From: JACCZX01 sp963829995
Lineage (GTDB): Bacteria; Pseudomonadota; Gammaproteobacteria; Burkholderiales; Burkholderiaceae_F
Direction of reading: 5' to 3'
Assembly: GCA_963829995.1 (NCBI GenBank)
Contig: CAWHKW010000022.1
Location: forward strand, 434,001-498,000
DNA: 64,000 nucleotides
In this document: one piece after another, positions 15,093-23,611 of the stretch
Layout: every line of letters begins with the position of its first letter
How positions within the stretch are numbered: position 1 is the stretch's first letter
Notes under the pieces: model-generated
Seen by the model: the letters and a program-made list of their open reading frames with translations, nothing else
Told to the model about the DNA's origin: nothing
Database searches by the model: none
Position numbers and translations under genes: made by a program

Positions 15093-16925
15093 ATGAAACG
15101 CCCAATTCGAAACGTCGCGATCATCGCGCACGTTGATCATGGCAAGACGACGCTGGTCGACAAGCTGCTGCAGCAGTCCGGCACCTTTCGCGAGAACCAG
15201 CAGGTGACCGAACGCGTGATGGATAGCAACGACATCGAGCGCGAACGCGGAATCACGATTCTCGCCAAGAACTGCGCGGTCGATTACGAAGGCACGCACA
15301 TCAACATCGTCGACACTCCGGGGCACGCGGACTTCGGCGGCGAAGTCGAGCGCGTTCTGTCGATGGTCGACGGCGTGCTACTGCTGGTCGACGCGGTCGA
15401 GGGTCCGATGCCGCAGACGCGCTTCGTGACGCGCAAGGCGCTTGCGCAAGGTCTGAAGCCGATCGTTGTCGTCAACAAGATCGATCGGCCTGGCGCGCGC
15501 GCCGACTGGGTTGTCAACCATACCTTCGACTTGTTCGACAAACTCGGTGCAGCCGAAGAGCAGCTCGACTTTCCGGTGATCTACGCATCGGCATTGCATG
15601 GATACGCGGGTACGTCGCCGGACGTGCGCGAAGGGAATCTGAAGCCGCTGTTCGACGCAATCCTCGCGCATGTGCGCGTGCGCGACGACGATCCCGACAA
15701 GCCGCTGCAGCTGCAGATCTGTTCGCTCGACTACTCGAGTTACGTGGGGAAAATTGGCATCGGCCGCATCAGCCGCGGGCGGCTGCGTGCCGGGCAGGAC
15801 GTGCTGGTGATGCACGGCCCGGAAGGCGCGCAGAACGCGCCGACTACCAAGGGCCGGATCAACCAGGTCCTGACGTTCAAGGGACTCGAGCGGCAGGTCG
15901 TCGACGAAGCAATCGCCGGCGACATCGTGCTGATCAACGGCATCGACGATATCGGCATCGGTTGCACGCTGACTCCGGTCGATTTCCCGGACGCACTGCC
16001 GCTGCTGAAGGTTGACGAGCCGACCTTGATGATGAACTTCCAGGTCAACACGTCGCCGCTGGCGGGGCGCGAAGGTAAGTACGTCACCAGCCGGCAGCTG
16101 CGCGAGCGGCTCGAACGCGAGCTCAAATCCAACGTCGCGATGCGGATGCGCGAAACCGCCGACGAACAGATCTTTGAAGTCGCCGGGCGCGGCGAATTGC
16201 ATCTGACGATCCTGCTCGAGAACATGCGGCGCGAAGGCTACGAAATGGCGGTCTCGCGACCGCGCGTGTTGTTCAAGGAGGTCGATGGCGAACGGCTCGA
16301 GCCCTACGAAATGCTGTCGGTCGACATCGAGGAGCAGAACCAGGGCGCGCTGATGGAGGAGCTCGGCCGCCGCAAAGGCGATCTGCAGGACATGCAACCC
16401 GACGGGCGCGGAAGAGTGCGGCTCGAGTATCGAATTCCGGCGCGCGGCTTGATCGGCTTCCAGGGCGAGTTCATGACGCTGACGCGCGGCACCGGCTTGA
16501 TGAGCCACGTGTTCGATGAATACGGGCCGGTTCGAATCGGCGACGTCGGCGAGCGCCGCAATGGCGTGCTGATCAGCCAGGACGACGGCGAGGCGGTCGC
16601 TTATGCGCTATGGAAGTTGCAGGAGCGCGGACGGATGTTTGTCAGCCCCGGCGACAAGCTGTACGAAGGCATGATCATCGGCATCAACTCACGCGACAAC
16701 GACCTGGTAGTCAACCCGGTACGCGAGAAGAAGCTCACCAATGTTCGAGCGTCGGGCAAGGACGAGCACATCGATCTGGTGACGCCGATCGCGCTGACGC
16801 TCGAGTCCGCGGTCGAATTCATTGCGGATGATGAGTTGGTCGAGATCACGCCGCACAGCATTCGCCTGCGGAAGAGATATCTAAAGGAACACGAGCGCAA
16901 GCGTGCGCAGCGAGAGGCGGCTTGA
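15093..16925 (+). CDS. typA: Ribosome-associated GTPase TypA/BipA
   Basis: Translational GTPase related to EF-G, involved in ribosome assembly and stress or cold adaptation. The protein starts MKRPIRNVAIIAHVDHGKTT (G1); VDTPGHADF (G3) and VVNKIDRPGA (G4) follow. Domains II, III and V plus the BipA-specific C-terminal domain (GIVNP-type IGINSRDNDLVVNP, then NVRASGKDE) complete 610 residues. An earlier in-frame start at 15021 overlaps truB and adds non-family residues; the ATG at 15093 is preferred. A GC-rich hairpin follows at 16978-16998. Confidence 0.97.
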   Translation: MKRPIRNVAIIAHVDHGKTTLVDKLLQQSGTFRENQQVTERVMDSNDIERERGITILAKNCAVDYEGTHINIVDTPGHADFGGEVERVLSMVDGVLLLVDAVEGPMPQTRFVTRKALAQGLKPIVVVNKIDRPGARADWVVNHTFDLFDKLGAAEEQLDFPVIYASALHGYAGTSPDVREGNLKPLFDAILAHVRVRDDDPDKPLQLQICSLDYSSYVGKIGIGRISRGRLRAGQDVLVMHGPEGAQNAPTTKGRINQVLTFKGLERQVVDEAIAGDIVLINGIDDIGIGCTLTPVDFPDALPLLKVDEPTLMMNFQVNTSPLAGREGKYVTSRQLRERLERELKSNVAMRMRETADEQIFEVAGRGELHLTILLENMRREGYEMAVSRPRVLFKEVDGERLEPYEMLSVDIEEQNQGALMEELGRRKGDLQDMQPDGRGRVRLEYRIPARGLIGFQGEFMTLTRGTGLMSHVFDEYGPVRIGDVGERRNGVLISQDDGEAVAYALWKLQERGRMFVSPGDKLYEGMIIGINSRDNDLVVNPVREKKLTNVRASGKDEHIDLVTPIALTLESAVEFIADDELVEITPHSIRLRKRYLKEHERKRAQREAA

Positions 16926-16965
16926 ACGCTGCGCGTTCATGCCGCTAAAGGACGGCAGTTCGAGG

Positions 16966-16998
16966 CTCCCTCCCTAGCCCTCCCTCCGCGAGGGAGGG
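16966..16998. repeat. Pyrimidine-rich hairpin element between typA and the EamA gene
   Basis: A perfect inverted repeat with nine-base arms (16978-16986 and 16990-16998, CCCTCCCTC and GAGGGAGGG) around CGC. A second pyrimidine copy (CTCCCTCCCT, 16966-16975) just before it can pair with the same right arm, so two alternative hairpins are possible. The right arm contains the only Shine-Dalgarno-like sequence before the GTG at 17009. It has the look of a dispersed REP-type element, but no second copy occurs in this window. It may also act as the typA terminator, though it lacks a T run. Confidence 0.6.
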
Positions 16999-17008
16999 GA
17001 TTCGACCC

Positions 17009-17914
17009 GTGAACAGCTTGCCGAATTCCGCGCATCGCCGCGCGATCATCCTGATGATCATCGCGCCGACACTTTGGAGCATCGCCGGCGTCGTCACTCG
17101 CCACTTATCGCCGGAGCTTCAAGCACACGGCCGATTTGAAATTACGTTCTGGCGCAGTGTGTTCGCCGCGATTTTCGTCGGTGGTTTTCTGCTATTCGTG
17201 CAGCGCGACTTCGCTGGCTCGCTGCGCCGAGCCGGCATTGCCGGGCTGCTGTCGGGCGCGATGTGGGCGATCATGTTCACATGCTTCATGCTGGCGTTGA
17301 CTTTGACGTCGACCGCCAACACGCTGATCGTGCTCGCGATAGGGCCTTTGACGACCGCTCTGCTCGCTCGCGCAGTGCTGAAGGCGCCGATACCGCCTCG
17401 AACGTGGGCTGCGATTGCGATCGCGATGGTCGGCATCGGCGCGATGTTCGCGGACAGTTTGCGCATCGAATCCCGGGCAGCGGTGCTCGGGATGCTGATC
17501 GCGTTCGCGACGCCGCTCGCGGGGGCGATCAACGTCGTGATTCTGAAGAAGCGCGGCAAGAGCGTCGATTTGCTTCCTGCCGTGTTTCTGGGCGGGACGA
17601 TCTCCGCAGCGCTCGTGCTCCCGTTTGCGTGGCCTTTCATGGCCGATGCGCGCGACATCGCATTGCTCGCCTTGCTCGGCTTCTTTCAGCTCGGGTTGCC
17701 GTGCATGTTGCTGGTGATCGCCGCGCGCCAGCTCTCTGCGACCGAAGTGGCATTGCTGGCATTGCTCGAAGTCGTGCTCGGTCCGCTCTGGGCGTGGCTG
17801 GGCGCAGGCGAGATCCCGGCTTCGAGCGCGTTGTTCGGCGGCGCGCTGGTGCTGTCCGCGCTGCTATTCAATGAACTGGTCGCGGCGCGCCGCACATCCT
17901 TGGCGCGCCGCTAA
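17009..17914 (+). CDS. EamA/DMT family transporter
   Basis: Inner-membrane protein of 301 residues with about ten hydrophobic helices arranged as two EamA repeats (roughly residues 10-145 and 155-290), the drug/metabolite transporter layout. Short charged loops such as KKRGK separate the helices. The substrate cannot be read from sequence; relatives export amino acids, metabolites or drugs. GTG start at 17009 follows the purine-rich arm of a strong hairpin, which could hide its ribosome site. Codon choice looks like its neighbours. Confidence 0.88.
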   Translation: MNSLPNSAHRRAIILMIIAPTLWSIAGVVTRHLSPELQAHGRFEITFWRSVFAAIFVGGFLLFVQRDFAGSLRRAGIAGLLSGAMWAIMFTCFMLALTLTSTANTLIVLAIGPLTTALLARAVLKAPIPPRTWAAIAIAMVGIGAMFADSLRIESRAAVLGMLIAFATPLAGAINVVILKKRGKSVDLLPAVFLGGTISAALVLPFAWPFMADARDIALLALLGFFQLGLPCMLLVIAARQLSATEVALLALLEVVLGPLWAWLGAGEIPASSALFGGALVLSALLFNELVAARRTSLARR

Positions 17915-17924
17915 AAGCGACGCG

Positions 17925-18209
17925 TCAGCCTCGCACGACGTTCGAAGGCAGCGGTTGCATCCAGCGGGCCTGTCCTGCGGTGGCCGAAGCACAGGTCGCA
18001 TTAAAGCCGCGGCCAAGCGAGTCTTCCAATCGCAACCGGACGTTCTGTCCGCTGCCAGCCGCATCCACTCCGTCGACCCGTACCACCTTGAGACCTTCGT
18101 TGCGCGCAAAGTTGACGCACTGCTGTTCGGCCGATGAGCTGCCCGGCATCGTTGAGGCGCAGCTCGCAAGAACCGCAACTGAAAGCGGGGCGATGAGGTA
18201 CTTTTTCAT
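17925..18209 (-). CDS. Small predicted lipoprotein, unknown function
   Basis: Protein of 94 residues with a lipoprotein signal: positively charged start MKKYLIAPL, hydrophobic core and lipobox LASC with Cys17. The mature part has only two cysteines besides the lipidated one (about 31 and 73) and no recognised domain; a disulfide is possible. GGAGG lies eight bases before the ATG on the minus strand. It converges with the EamA gene, ending 10 bases from it. I do not recognise the family. Confidence 0.75.
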   Translation of the reverse strand: MKKYLIAPLSVAVLASCASTMPGSSSAEQQCVNFARNEGLKVVRVDGVDAAGSGQNVRLRLEDSLGRGFNATCASATAGQARWMQPLPSNVVRG

Positions 18210-18566
18210 TGGTTTTCCTCCATGGGGAAACTAGGACTCTACGAGGAGGGCGACGGGTAGCACATCGCCGTGCGACGAATTGCAGATCGCCGGGGATGAA
18301 GCGCTCGGAATGTGGGATCGATGTGGATTGATAGCGCAAGCGATGCGCATACGCTCATCGCATCACTCGTTGCGGCGGGACTTCGTATCAGGGGTTTGCG
18401 TCGCCTCGGTTCTCCAAACGATGTGACAAGTTTGAAGCGGGCAAAGCTCGTACCCTCCGAGTCGGCAGGTATACGAAGTGCTGAAGCGCCGGTGCTAATT
18501 CCCAAACGTGTGTAGTCATCCGCCTATATTCGTAGTTTGGGAAAAATTACATAGGAGCAATTCAAC
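18210..18566. other. Non-coding divergent interval with an inverted repeat
   Basis: About 357 bases between the lipoprotein and methyltransferase genes. No convincing gene is present. The notable part is the right end: nine-base inverted arms TTCCCAAAC (18499-18507) and GTTTGGGAA (18535-18543) flank a -10-like TATATT at 18525-18530, about 24 bases before the methyltransferase start. This could be an operator for a dimeric regulator or a leader hairpin. GGAG at about 18553-18556 is the ribosome site. Confidence 0.5.
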
Positions 18567-19229
18567 ATGCAGCTATTCGGAAAACTCTTCGCGATGGCAA
18601 GCGCGCTATGTTTGAGCGTCGCAGCGTCCGATCTTCGTGCGCAGTCGTCGGCTCAGCAGGCTCCTGCGACGACAGCGCCGCCGGCTGCGACAGCCAAGCC
18701 ACTTCGCTCACCGGACGTGATGTACGTCCCGACCCCGCCGGAAGTCGTCGACGCGATGTTGAAAGTAGCGAACGTGCGCCAGGGCGACGTACTGTACGAC
18801 CTTGGCTCTGGCGACGGCCGCATCCCGATCACGGCGGTGCAGAAGTACAACGTGACACGCGCCACAGGCATCGAGATCAACCCGGACCGCATCGAGGAAG
18901 CGCAGCGCAATTTAACGGCGGCGGGTGTCGGCGACCGCGTGCGCTTTCGCAACGAAGATTTGTTCGAGGCTAATTTCTCCGATGCAACAGTAGTGACGCT
19001 CTACCTGCTGCCGGCGCTCAACGTCAAGTTGTTGCCGAAGCTGCTGAAGGAGCTGAAGCCGGGCACACGCATCGTCTCGCACGCCTTTGCAATGGGCGAC
19101 TGGAAGCCTGAACGCACGCTCGATGTCGGTGGGCGAGCGGTTTATTTCTGGACGATTCCGGCGGCGGGAACTGCCGCGTACGCGGCGGCCTCGGCTGCTG
19201 CCGGCGCCGGTGGAGTCGGGTCAAACTAG
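18567..19229 (+). CDS. Exported or membrane-anchored SAM-dependent methyltransferase-like protein
   Basis: Protein of 220 residues with a signal-peptide-like N terminus (MQLFGKLFAMASALCLSVAA, likely cut after LRA), an Ala/Pro/Thr linker and a class I methyltransferase domain. Motif I is DVLYDLGSGDGRIPI (about residues 73-87), followed by GIEINPDRIEEA. The YVPTP lead-in and the VTLYLLP...GTRIVSHAF strand resemble the FAM173/ATPSCKMT lysine methyltransferase group; that relation is my inference. SAM is cytosolic, so a true exported methyltransferase would lack its donor; the N terminus may instead be a membrane anchor. The tail is Ala/Gly-rich. Confidence 0.75.
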   Translation: MQLFGKLFAMASALCLSVAASDLRAQSSAQQAPATTAPPAATAKPLRSPDVMYVPTPPEVVDAMLKVANVRQGDVLYDLGSGDGRIPITAVQKYNVTRATGIEINPDRIEEAQRNLTAAGVGDRVRFRNEDLFEANFSDATVVTLYLLPALNVKLLPKLLKELKPGTRIVSHAFAMGDWKPERTLDVGGRAVYFWTIPAAGTAAYAAASAAAGAGGVGSN

Positions 19230-19300
19230 AACAGCGCGGTGTGAATCGCGCGATGCGCTGCCTGCCAGGGCGCTGGGCCTGTGTTGTATAAACGCTGCCT

Positions 19301-19792
19301 ATGTCGAGCTTAAGTACTAGTCGCGCTCACTGGCAAGGCGTTGATATCAAGGCAGCGCTGCTAGCGGGGCTGCTTGCCGGCATCGTCGATCTGGCTCTTC
19401 TGGCAGCAAGCGCATGGGCGCAGGGCGATAGCGTCTGGGTCAACATGCGCATGACGGCAGCGATCCTGATGGGCACCAGCGTGCTGCCGCCACCCGCGAC
19501 GTTCGATCTGCTGCTCTTCATCGCTTCCACCATCGTGCACTTCGGGTTGTCGCTGGTTTACGGGCTGATCGTCGCGTGGTTCGTGCGCAAGTCCGGATGG
19601 GCTGTTGGCGTGATGATCGGGGTAGCGGTGGGCTTCGGAATTTATGTCATCAACTACTACGTATTTGCACCGCTCTTATTTCCTTGGCTAAGTGTTCAGC
19701 GCAGCGGTCTGGTGCCTACCTTGATTCATCCAGTGTTCGGTTTAGTGGCAGCTGCGGCGTATTTGAAGCTGCGTCGCGTTAGTCCAAGCTGA
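19301..19792 (+). CDS. Uncharacterised integral membrane protein
   Basis: 163 residues with four predicted transmembrane helices (about 20-42, 68-95, 98-125 and 138-155) and few charged residues. No domain or motif that I recognise. It starts at an ATG 71 bases after the methyltransferase gene; TATAAA at about 19285 may be a promoter element of its own. Convergent to the flavin-binding gene at 19865. Real by length, codon pattern and hydrophobic periodicity; function unknown. Confidence 0.7.
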   Translation: MSSLSTSRAHWQGVDIKAALLAGLLAGIVDLALLAASAWAQGDSVWVNMRMTAAILMGTSVLPPPATFDLLLFIASTIVHFGLSLVYGLIVAWFVRKSGWAVGVMIGVAVGFGIYVINYYVFAPLLFPWLSVQRSGLVPTLIHPVFGLVAAAAYLKLRRVSPS

Positions 19793-19864
19793 AGACGGCG
19801 CCGCGCCGCCGACATTGGTTGCGCAACGCACCCTTCTCAGTAGGCGGCTTCGCTACAGCCGCCA

Positions 19865-20359
19865 TCAAAGATCGACTTTGGCATGCTGCTTCTGATCTTC
19901 CGTCGGCTGCTCGCCTTTGACATACGCTTTCGCCGCCTTGAAGAGAAACTTCAAGCCCTGCGCTCCGGCGTTATCCCAGTACTCGCCGTCTTGCGCGTTG
20001 AACTTCAGCATTGAAATCGATGGGTCGCTCTTGCCCTTCGGAAACCAGATCTTCCAATCCTCTTTGTAAAGCCGATCGATCAACGCCTGGTCACGGACGA
20101 TCGTTGCGCGGCCGCTGACCGACGCAAATTGAGTTTTGCTTTGAAAGGTCAGGGTGACATCCGGGTTGGCGTTGATCTCCGCGACCTTCGGCGAATCGAT
20201 GCCGGTGACGAAGTACGCATCCGCATCCGGGCGCATCTCGGCTACTGCCATCGGGCGCGCATGCATGTGCCCGTCGGCAGAACGAGTGACGAGCATGGCG
20301 GTGTCGAAGTCTTTCAGCAAATCGTATAAGTGTTCGCGGCGGTCTGTGGGGGTAGGCAT
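19865..20359 (-). CDS. Pyridoxamine 5'-phosphate oxidase-like flavin-binding protein (general stress protein 26 type)
   Basis: Split-barrel FMN-binding protein of 164 residues. The block AMLVTRSADGHMHARPMAV, then DAYFVTGIDSPKVAEINANP and the WKIWFPKG segment, match the general stress protein 26 group of the PNPOx-like superfamily. These bind flavin and probably act as small reductases; substrate unknown. A longer frame reaches 20524 but its first 55 residues are unlike the family and would run into the divergent riboswitch region, so the ATG at 20359 (MPTPTDRREHLYDLL) is chosen. Confidence 0.87.
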   Translation of the reverse strand: MPTPTDRREHLYDLLKDFDTAMLVTRSADGHMHARPMAVAEMRPDADAYFVTGIDSPKVAEINANPDVTLTFQSKTQFASVSGRATIVRDQALIDRLYKEDWKIWFPKGKSDPSISMLKFNAQDGEYWDNAGAQGLKFLFKAAKAYVKGEQPTEDQKQHAKVDL

Positions 20360-20451
20360 TCGTTGGCTCCGTGTGGAAAGGACATCAGAGATTGAATCGC
20401 AGCAAGAAGGGTGCCGTTCGCGCGCATTCGGGTCGGCGCTATAGTCGCGGC

Positions 20452-20660
20452 GCGTCAGGTGCCCGATGGTCAACGCCTCGGGTGAAACGGGAAGCCGGTG
20501 AGGTGGAGACATCAAGCCCGGCACTGCCCCCGCAACGGTAAGTCAGTAAAGCGGATCGGTTGTAGGCCACTGCATCGACAGGTGCGGGAAGGTGCGATCC
20601 GTAGCGCGTTGTCACCAACGCCTGCTGACGAGTCCGGAGACCGGCCTGGCGAGCGAGTCG
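20452..20660 (+). ncRNA. Cobalamin (B12) riboswitch
   Basis: Leader RNA with the main conserved parts of the adenosylcobalamin riboswitch in order: GGTGAAACGGGAA and GCCGGTG near 20481-20500, CACTGCCCCCGCAACGGTAA around 20522-20541, GCCACTG at 20566-20572, and the B12 box AGTCCGGAGACCGGCC at 20631-20646. A -10-like TATAGT lies at 20440-20445. Just after the aptamer, GCCGC and GCGGC (about 20660-20677) form a short hairpin that could be part of the expression platform. It precedes btuB, the outer-membrane B12 transporter, so cobalamin should repress uptake. Confidence 0.95.
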
Positions 20661-20793
20661 CCGCATCGTGTGGCGGCTTCAGCAGCGCGGTCGCGGTGGG
20701 CGATGGTGTGCAGCAAGCACCGTTGCTGCATCAACCGAAGCCTCCTCGCTCGCATGCATTGACGCGGGTGAGCGATGAGAAAAAATCTCGAAA

Positions 20794-22728
20794 TTGAATC
20801 ATTCCGCGCGGTTTCGCCGCGGGCTTGCGGTCGTATGCGCCGGTGGATGGATCGGCATCTCGAGTGCGCAAGTGCACGTGCCCGTTGCGGGCGCTGCTCT
20901 CGATCGGATCATTATCAGCGGCAGCCGCACCGTAGCGAGCCTGGCCGATACCGGCTCAGCCGTCAGCGTGATCACCGGCGAGGAACTCGAGCAGCGCCAG
21001 ATTCGCTTCGTCTCCGACGCACTGCGTGCTGTGCCCGGCGTCGCCGTGAATCGTCAGGGTCCGGCCGGTACGGTTACGCAGGTCCGCATTCGGGGCGCCG
21101 AAGCCAATCACACCGTGGTGCTGATAGACGGGGTCAAGATCAACGACCCGTTCACCTCCGAAGTCGACTTCGCACATTTGCTTACCGCGCAGATCGATCG
21201 CATCGAAATTCTGCGCGGCCCTCAAAGTGTTTTGTACGGCTCCGAAGCGATCGGCGGCGTGATCAGTATCTTCACGAAGCGCGGAGCGCCCGGAATGCAG
21301 ATCGACGCGTCGGCGGAGGCTGGATCGTTTTCCACCTACGATGGCGCGGCCGCGTTGCGCGGAATCGCCGGCGACGTGAACTACGCGATGTCGGCAACGG
21401 CGTTGTCTACCGATGGCACCAACGTTTCGCGCTTCGGCTCCGAAGACGATGGCTACCGCAATCGAACGCTCTATGCGCGCGCCGCGTGGGCGCCAGTCAC
21501 CGGCGCATCGCTCGACGGGTCGGTGCGCTATCGCGACAGCCGCGGTCAGTTCGATCCGCAGGACTTCGGCTTTCCTCCGGGGCCGACGTTCGGATTGATC
21601 GTCGATGGCGATCGGAGAAGCGAAGGCGATCAACTCGACGTACAGCTGCGCGCGCGCCTGGCGACCGGTTCGCTTGAGCATCAGCTTGGGTTTGCTCGCA
21701 CGCAAACCGAGGAAGACACGTTTGCCGACAGCGTTTTTTCGAATGGATTCGAAGGTGAACGCAGCCGCTTCGACTATCAGGGAACGTGGCGCTTCGGCGG
21801 GACCAGCATTCCGCAAGCGCTGACAATCGCTGCCGAGCACGAGCGTCAGCAGTTCGAAAGCAAGGGACCGACGCCGGCATCTGCGCAAAACCAGACTCGC
21901 GACAATGACAAGACCGGACTCGCGGGTGAGTATCGCGCGCGCTTGCCATCGTTGACGGCTCTCACGCTATCCGCGCGGCGCGACCATCATCAGCTGTTCG
22001 AGGATGCGACGACGTATCGCTTCACTGTGGCTCAACCGATTGGGCAAACGGTCAAGCTGCGCGCCAGTTACGGCACGGGCATCGCGAATCCCACGTTTTT
22101 CGAGTTGTTCGGCTTCATACCCGCGAGCTTCGATCCCAACCCTGATCTGAAGCCGGAAGAATCGCGCGGGTTCGACATCGGCGCAGATTTCGCTATCGCG
22201 GAAAGCGGGCGCCTCTCCCTCACTTACTTCAACGCCGATCTGGAAAACGAGATCGCAGGCACTTTCGACTCGACTACGTTTCGCTCGAGCGTCACCAACT
22301 TGAGCGGCAAGAGCAAGCGACGCGGGTTCGAAGTGGAAGCGCAGTATTCGCCGAGCGCGAACACGACCGTTTGGATGGCATACACGTACACGGATTCGAA
22401 GCAGCCCGACGGGCAGATCGAAGTCCGGCGCCCCCGTCACATCGGTTCGGCCGCGATCACTTACGCGCTGCCAGGTGCACCGGCGGCGATAACGCTCGCA
22501 GTCGATCACAATGGACGCCAGGAGGATCTCGACTTTCGGACCTTCAACTCTGCGCGCGTCACGTTGCGCGAGTACACGCTGGTGCGTCTTGCGGGCCACT
22601 ACGCAATCACTCGCAACGTGAGTTTGACCGCGCGCGCGGAAAACCTGCTCGATCAGGACTATGAGGAGGTGTTTTCGTACCGGCCCAGTGGGCGCGCGTT
22701 TTACGCTGGCGTGCAGGCGAAATTCTAG
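20794..22728 (+). CDS. btuB: TonB-dependent vitamin B12 outer-membrane receptor BtuB
   Basis: Outer-membrane beta-barrel that takes up cobalamin with TonB energy. A signal peptide (to about residue 25, ending SSAQ) precedes a TonB-box-like segment (IIISGSR, about 39-45), the plug domain (SVITGEELEQRQIRFVSDALR, VRIRGAEANHTVVLIDGV, EILRGPQSVLYGSEAIGGVI), a long barrel and the terminal ENLLDQDYEE...YAGVQAKF ending in Phe. The 644 residues are typical. The only start in frame after an upstream stop (20776) is TTG at 20794, an inefficient codon. The riboswitch immediately upstream and btuFCD downstream support the assignment. Confidence 0.93.
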   Translation: MNHSARFRRGLAVVCAGGWIGISSAQVHVPVAGAALDRIIISGSRTVASLADTGSAVSVITGEELEQRQIRFVSDALRAVPGVAVNRQGPAGTVTQVRIRGAEANHTVVLIDGVKINDPFTSEVDFAHLLTAQIDRIEILRGPQSVLYGSEAIGGVISIFTKRGAPGMQIDASAEAGSFSTYDGAAALRGIAGDVNYAMSATALSTDGTNVSRFGSEDDGYRNRTLYARAAWAPVTGASLDGSVRYRDSRGQFDPQDFGFPPGPTFGLIVDGDRRSEGDQLDVQLRARLATGSLEHQLGFARTQTEEDTFADSVFSNGFEGERSRFDYQGTWRFGGTSIPQALTIAAEHERQQFESKGPTPASAQNQTRDNDKTGLAGEYRARLPSLTALTLSARRDHHQLFEDATTYRFTVAQPIGQTVKLRASYGTGIANPTFFELFGFIPASFDPNPDLKPEESRGFDIGADFAIAESGRLSLTYFNADLENEIAGTFDSTTFRSSVTNLSGKSKRRGFEVEAQYSPSANTTVWMAYTYTDSKQPDGQIEVRRPRHIGSAAITYALPGAPAAITLAVDHNGRQEDLDFRTFNSARVTLREYTLVRLAGHYAITRNVSLTARAENLLDQDYEEVFSYRPSGRAFYAGVQAKF

Positions 22729-22737
22729 GTGGGCGCG

Positions 22738-23586
22738 ATGATTCGGTGCGCCGTTTTCGTGGTTTCGTTAGCCGTTGCGGCGACCGCCAGCGCCGCAGCA
22801 CCGCAGCGCATCGTGTCGCTCAATTTGTGTGCCGACGAATTGGTGTTGCGACTCGCGGCGCCGGGCACGGTCAAGTCGGTGACGTGGCTGGCACGCGATC
22901 CTGTGCTGTCCAACGTGCCGGCGTTGGCGCAAGCGGTACCGGTCAATCGGGGGCTTGCAGAGGACATCGTGCCGCTGGCGCCTGATCTCGTGATCGCGGG
23001 TACGTATACCTCGCGGACGGCGGTGGCGCTGCTGCAGCGGCTGCGCGTGCCCGTTCTCGAAATTGGCGTGCCCGGCACCATTGAAGAAGCCTTGGCGCAG
23101 ATCACGACGGTCGCGGCCGCACTCGGAGCCGACGAGCGCGGGGCACAGTTGGTGGCCGATATTCAGAAGCGGCTTGCAGGACTGCTGCCCGCCGCGCCGT
23201 TGTCCGCGCAGCCAATCGCTGCCGTGTATCAGCCCAACGGATTCACGATCGGTCAGGGCTCGATGATCAACGACTTGTTGAAGCGAGCGGGACTGCGCAA
23301 TCTTGCCGTTGAACGGCGCATCGACAATTACGGCGCACTGCCGCTCGAGGTGCTGCTGGTCGCTCAGCCCGATCTGCTGGTGATGAATGCGGCTGGCGAC
23401 CGCGGACCCGCCCTGGCCTATGAAGTATTGCGTCATCCTGCGCTCGCTCACCGCTACAACGGTGCGCGCGTGGTAAGTGTGCCGTCGGCGTGGTGGAGCT
23501 GCCCGGGCCCGCATCTGGTCGATGCCGTCCAGCGCTTGCAGCAAGCGGCGCAGCAGTTGCCGCCGCAGTCGACATCGGCACGATGA
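22738..23586 (+). CDS. btuF: Periplasmic cobalamin-binding protein BtuF-like
   Basis: ABC-transporter substrate-binding protein of the helical-backbone metal-receptor fold. After a signal peptide (MIRCAVFVVSLAVAATASAA), it begins RIVSLNLCADELVLRLA, like BtuF and related binders, and contains LAPDLVIAGTYTSRTAV and GQGSMINDLLKRAGL. It passes B12 from BtuB to BtuCD. A GTG at 22729 would add three residues; the ATG at 22738 is preferred. It lies 9 bases after btuB. The assignment to cobalamin rather than a siderophore rests mainly on the riboswitch and btuB. Confidence 0.88.
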   Translation: MIRCAVFVVSLAVAATASAAAPQRIVSLNLCADELVLRLAAPGTVKSVTWLARDPVLSNVPALAQAVPVNRGLAEDIVPLAPDLVIAGTYTSRTAVALLQRLRVPVLEIGVPGTIEEALAQITTVAAALGADERGAQLVADIQKRLAGLLPAAPLSAQPIAAVYQPNGFTIGQGSMINDLLKRAGLRNLAVERRIDNYGALPLEVLLVAQPDLLVMNAAGDRGPALAYEVLRHPALAHRYNGARVVSVPSAWWSCPGPHLVDAVQRLQQAAQQLPPQSTSAR

Positions 23587-23611
23587 GCGTGCACGCGCCG
23601 CGCACAGCGCC

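Noticed and set aside
15378..16508. 376-codon minus-strand frame opposite typA
   Set aside because: Antisense shadow of a conserved gene.
20775..21677. 300-codon plus-strand frame beginning at an ATG before btuB
   Set aside because: The product is extremely Arg-rich and out of frame with the well-conserved btuB; it is a shadow.
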